A stretch of 11,616 nucleotides of DNA, from contig DPLL01000377.1 in the NCBI GenBank assembly GCA_003542015.1, positions 15,687 to 27,302 on the forward strand, given 5' to 3'. Numbering within the stretch: the first letter of the stretch is position 1; the number at the start of each line of letters is the position of its first letter. A model generated the notes under the pieces. That model saw nothing but the letters and a program-made list of their open reading frames with translations, did no database searches and was not told where the DNA came from. The translations under genes and the position numbers were made by a program. Positions 11,561 to 11,616 of this stretch are shown in pieces. Origin of the DNA: Microcoleaceae cyanobacterium UBA9251 (GTDB lineage: Bacteria; Cyanobacteriota; Cyanobacteriia; Cyanobacteriales; Microcoleaceae).

Positions 11561-11616
11561 CTTAAGCTCAAGCCCAGTCAGAGATGGCTGTTTGACTATT
11601 AAATCTAGATCCCCCC

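Overview
The window looks like a filamentous cyanobacterium of the Oscillatoria/Microcoleus/Phormidium kind. It carries two photosystem I genes (psaL, psaI), four exact HIP1 octamers (GCGATCGC at 2051, 2966, 6922 and 9669), heptanucleotide tandem repeats of the type common in filamentous cyanobacteria, and several genes that look like conserved cyanobacterial families. The genus is an inference; no marker here fixes it.

Layout. 1-120: the tail of an unknown gene and its terminator. 120-2025: a small coiled-coil gene whose 3' end runs into an IS200/IS605-type element carrying a frameshifted tnpB. 2085-3123: tRNA-Ser(UGA) and a TIGR04168-like metallophosphoesterase, both on the minus strand. 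3128-5000: a second insertion-sequence cluster on the minus strand. It holds an apparently intact tnpB, palindromic repeats in inverted orientation on either side, and an iscB-type gene cut off just after its first RuvC motif but still preceded by a strongly structured leader resembling a HEARO/omega RNA.

5088-8057: core metabolism on the plus strand. nadA (quinolinate synthase) is followed by two glycosyltransferases of the TIGR04282 and TIGR04283 families, which are linked to arsenosugar biosynthesis. They are separated by 317 bp holding a strong promoter, two adjacent hairpins and a possible small hidden reading frame. 8084-9084: psaL-psaI with a possible RpaB (HLR1-like) site upstream and a strong terminator downstream. 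9176-11460: a lipoprotein and two cytosolic proteins, all apparently cyanobacterial and of unknown role. The last 156 bases hold a dispersed-type palindromic repeat and no gene.

The most unusual region is 480-5000. Three loci of the OMEGA (obligate mobile element-guided activity) nuclease ancestry lie within about 4.5 kb: one broken tnpB, one apparently intact tnpB, and one truncated iscB with a preserved leader RNA. The individual families are known. The arrangement, the state of decay and the RNA parts are what deserve a second look. I do not see a clearly undescribed multi-gene system.
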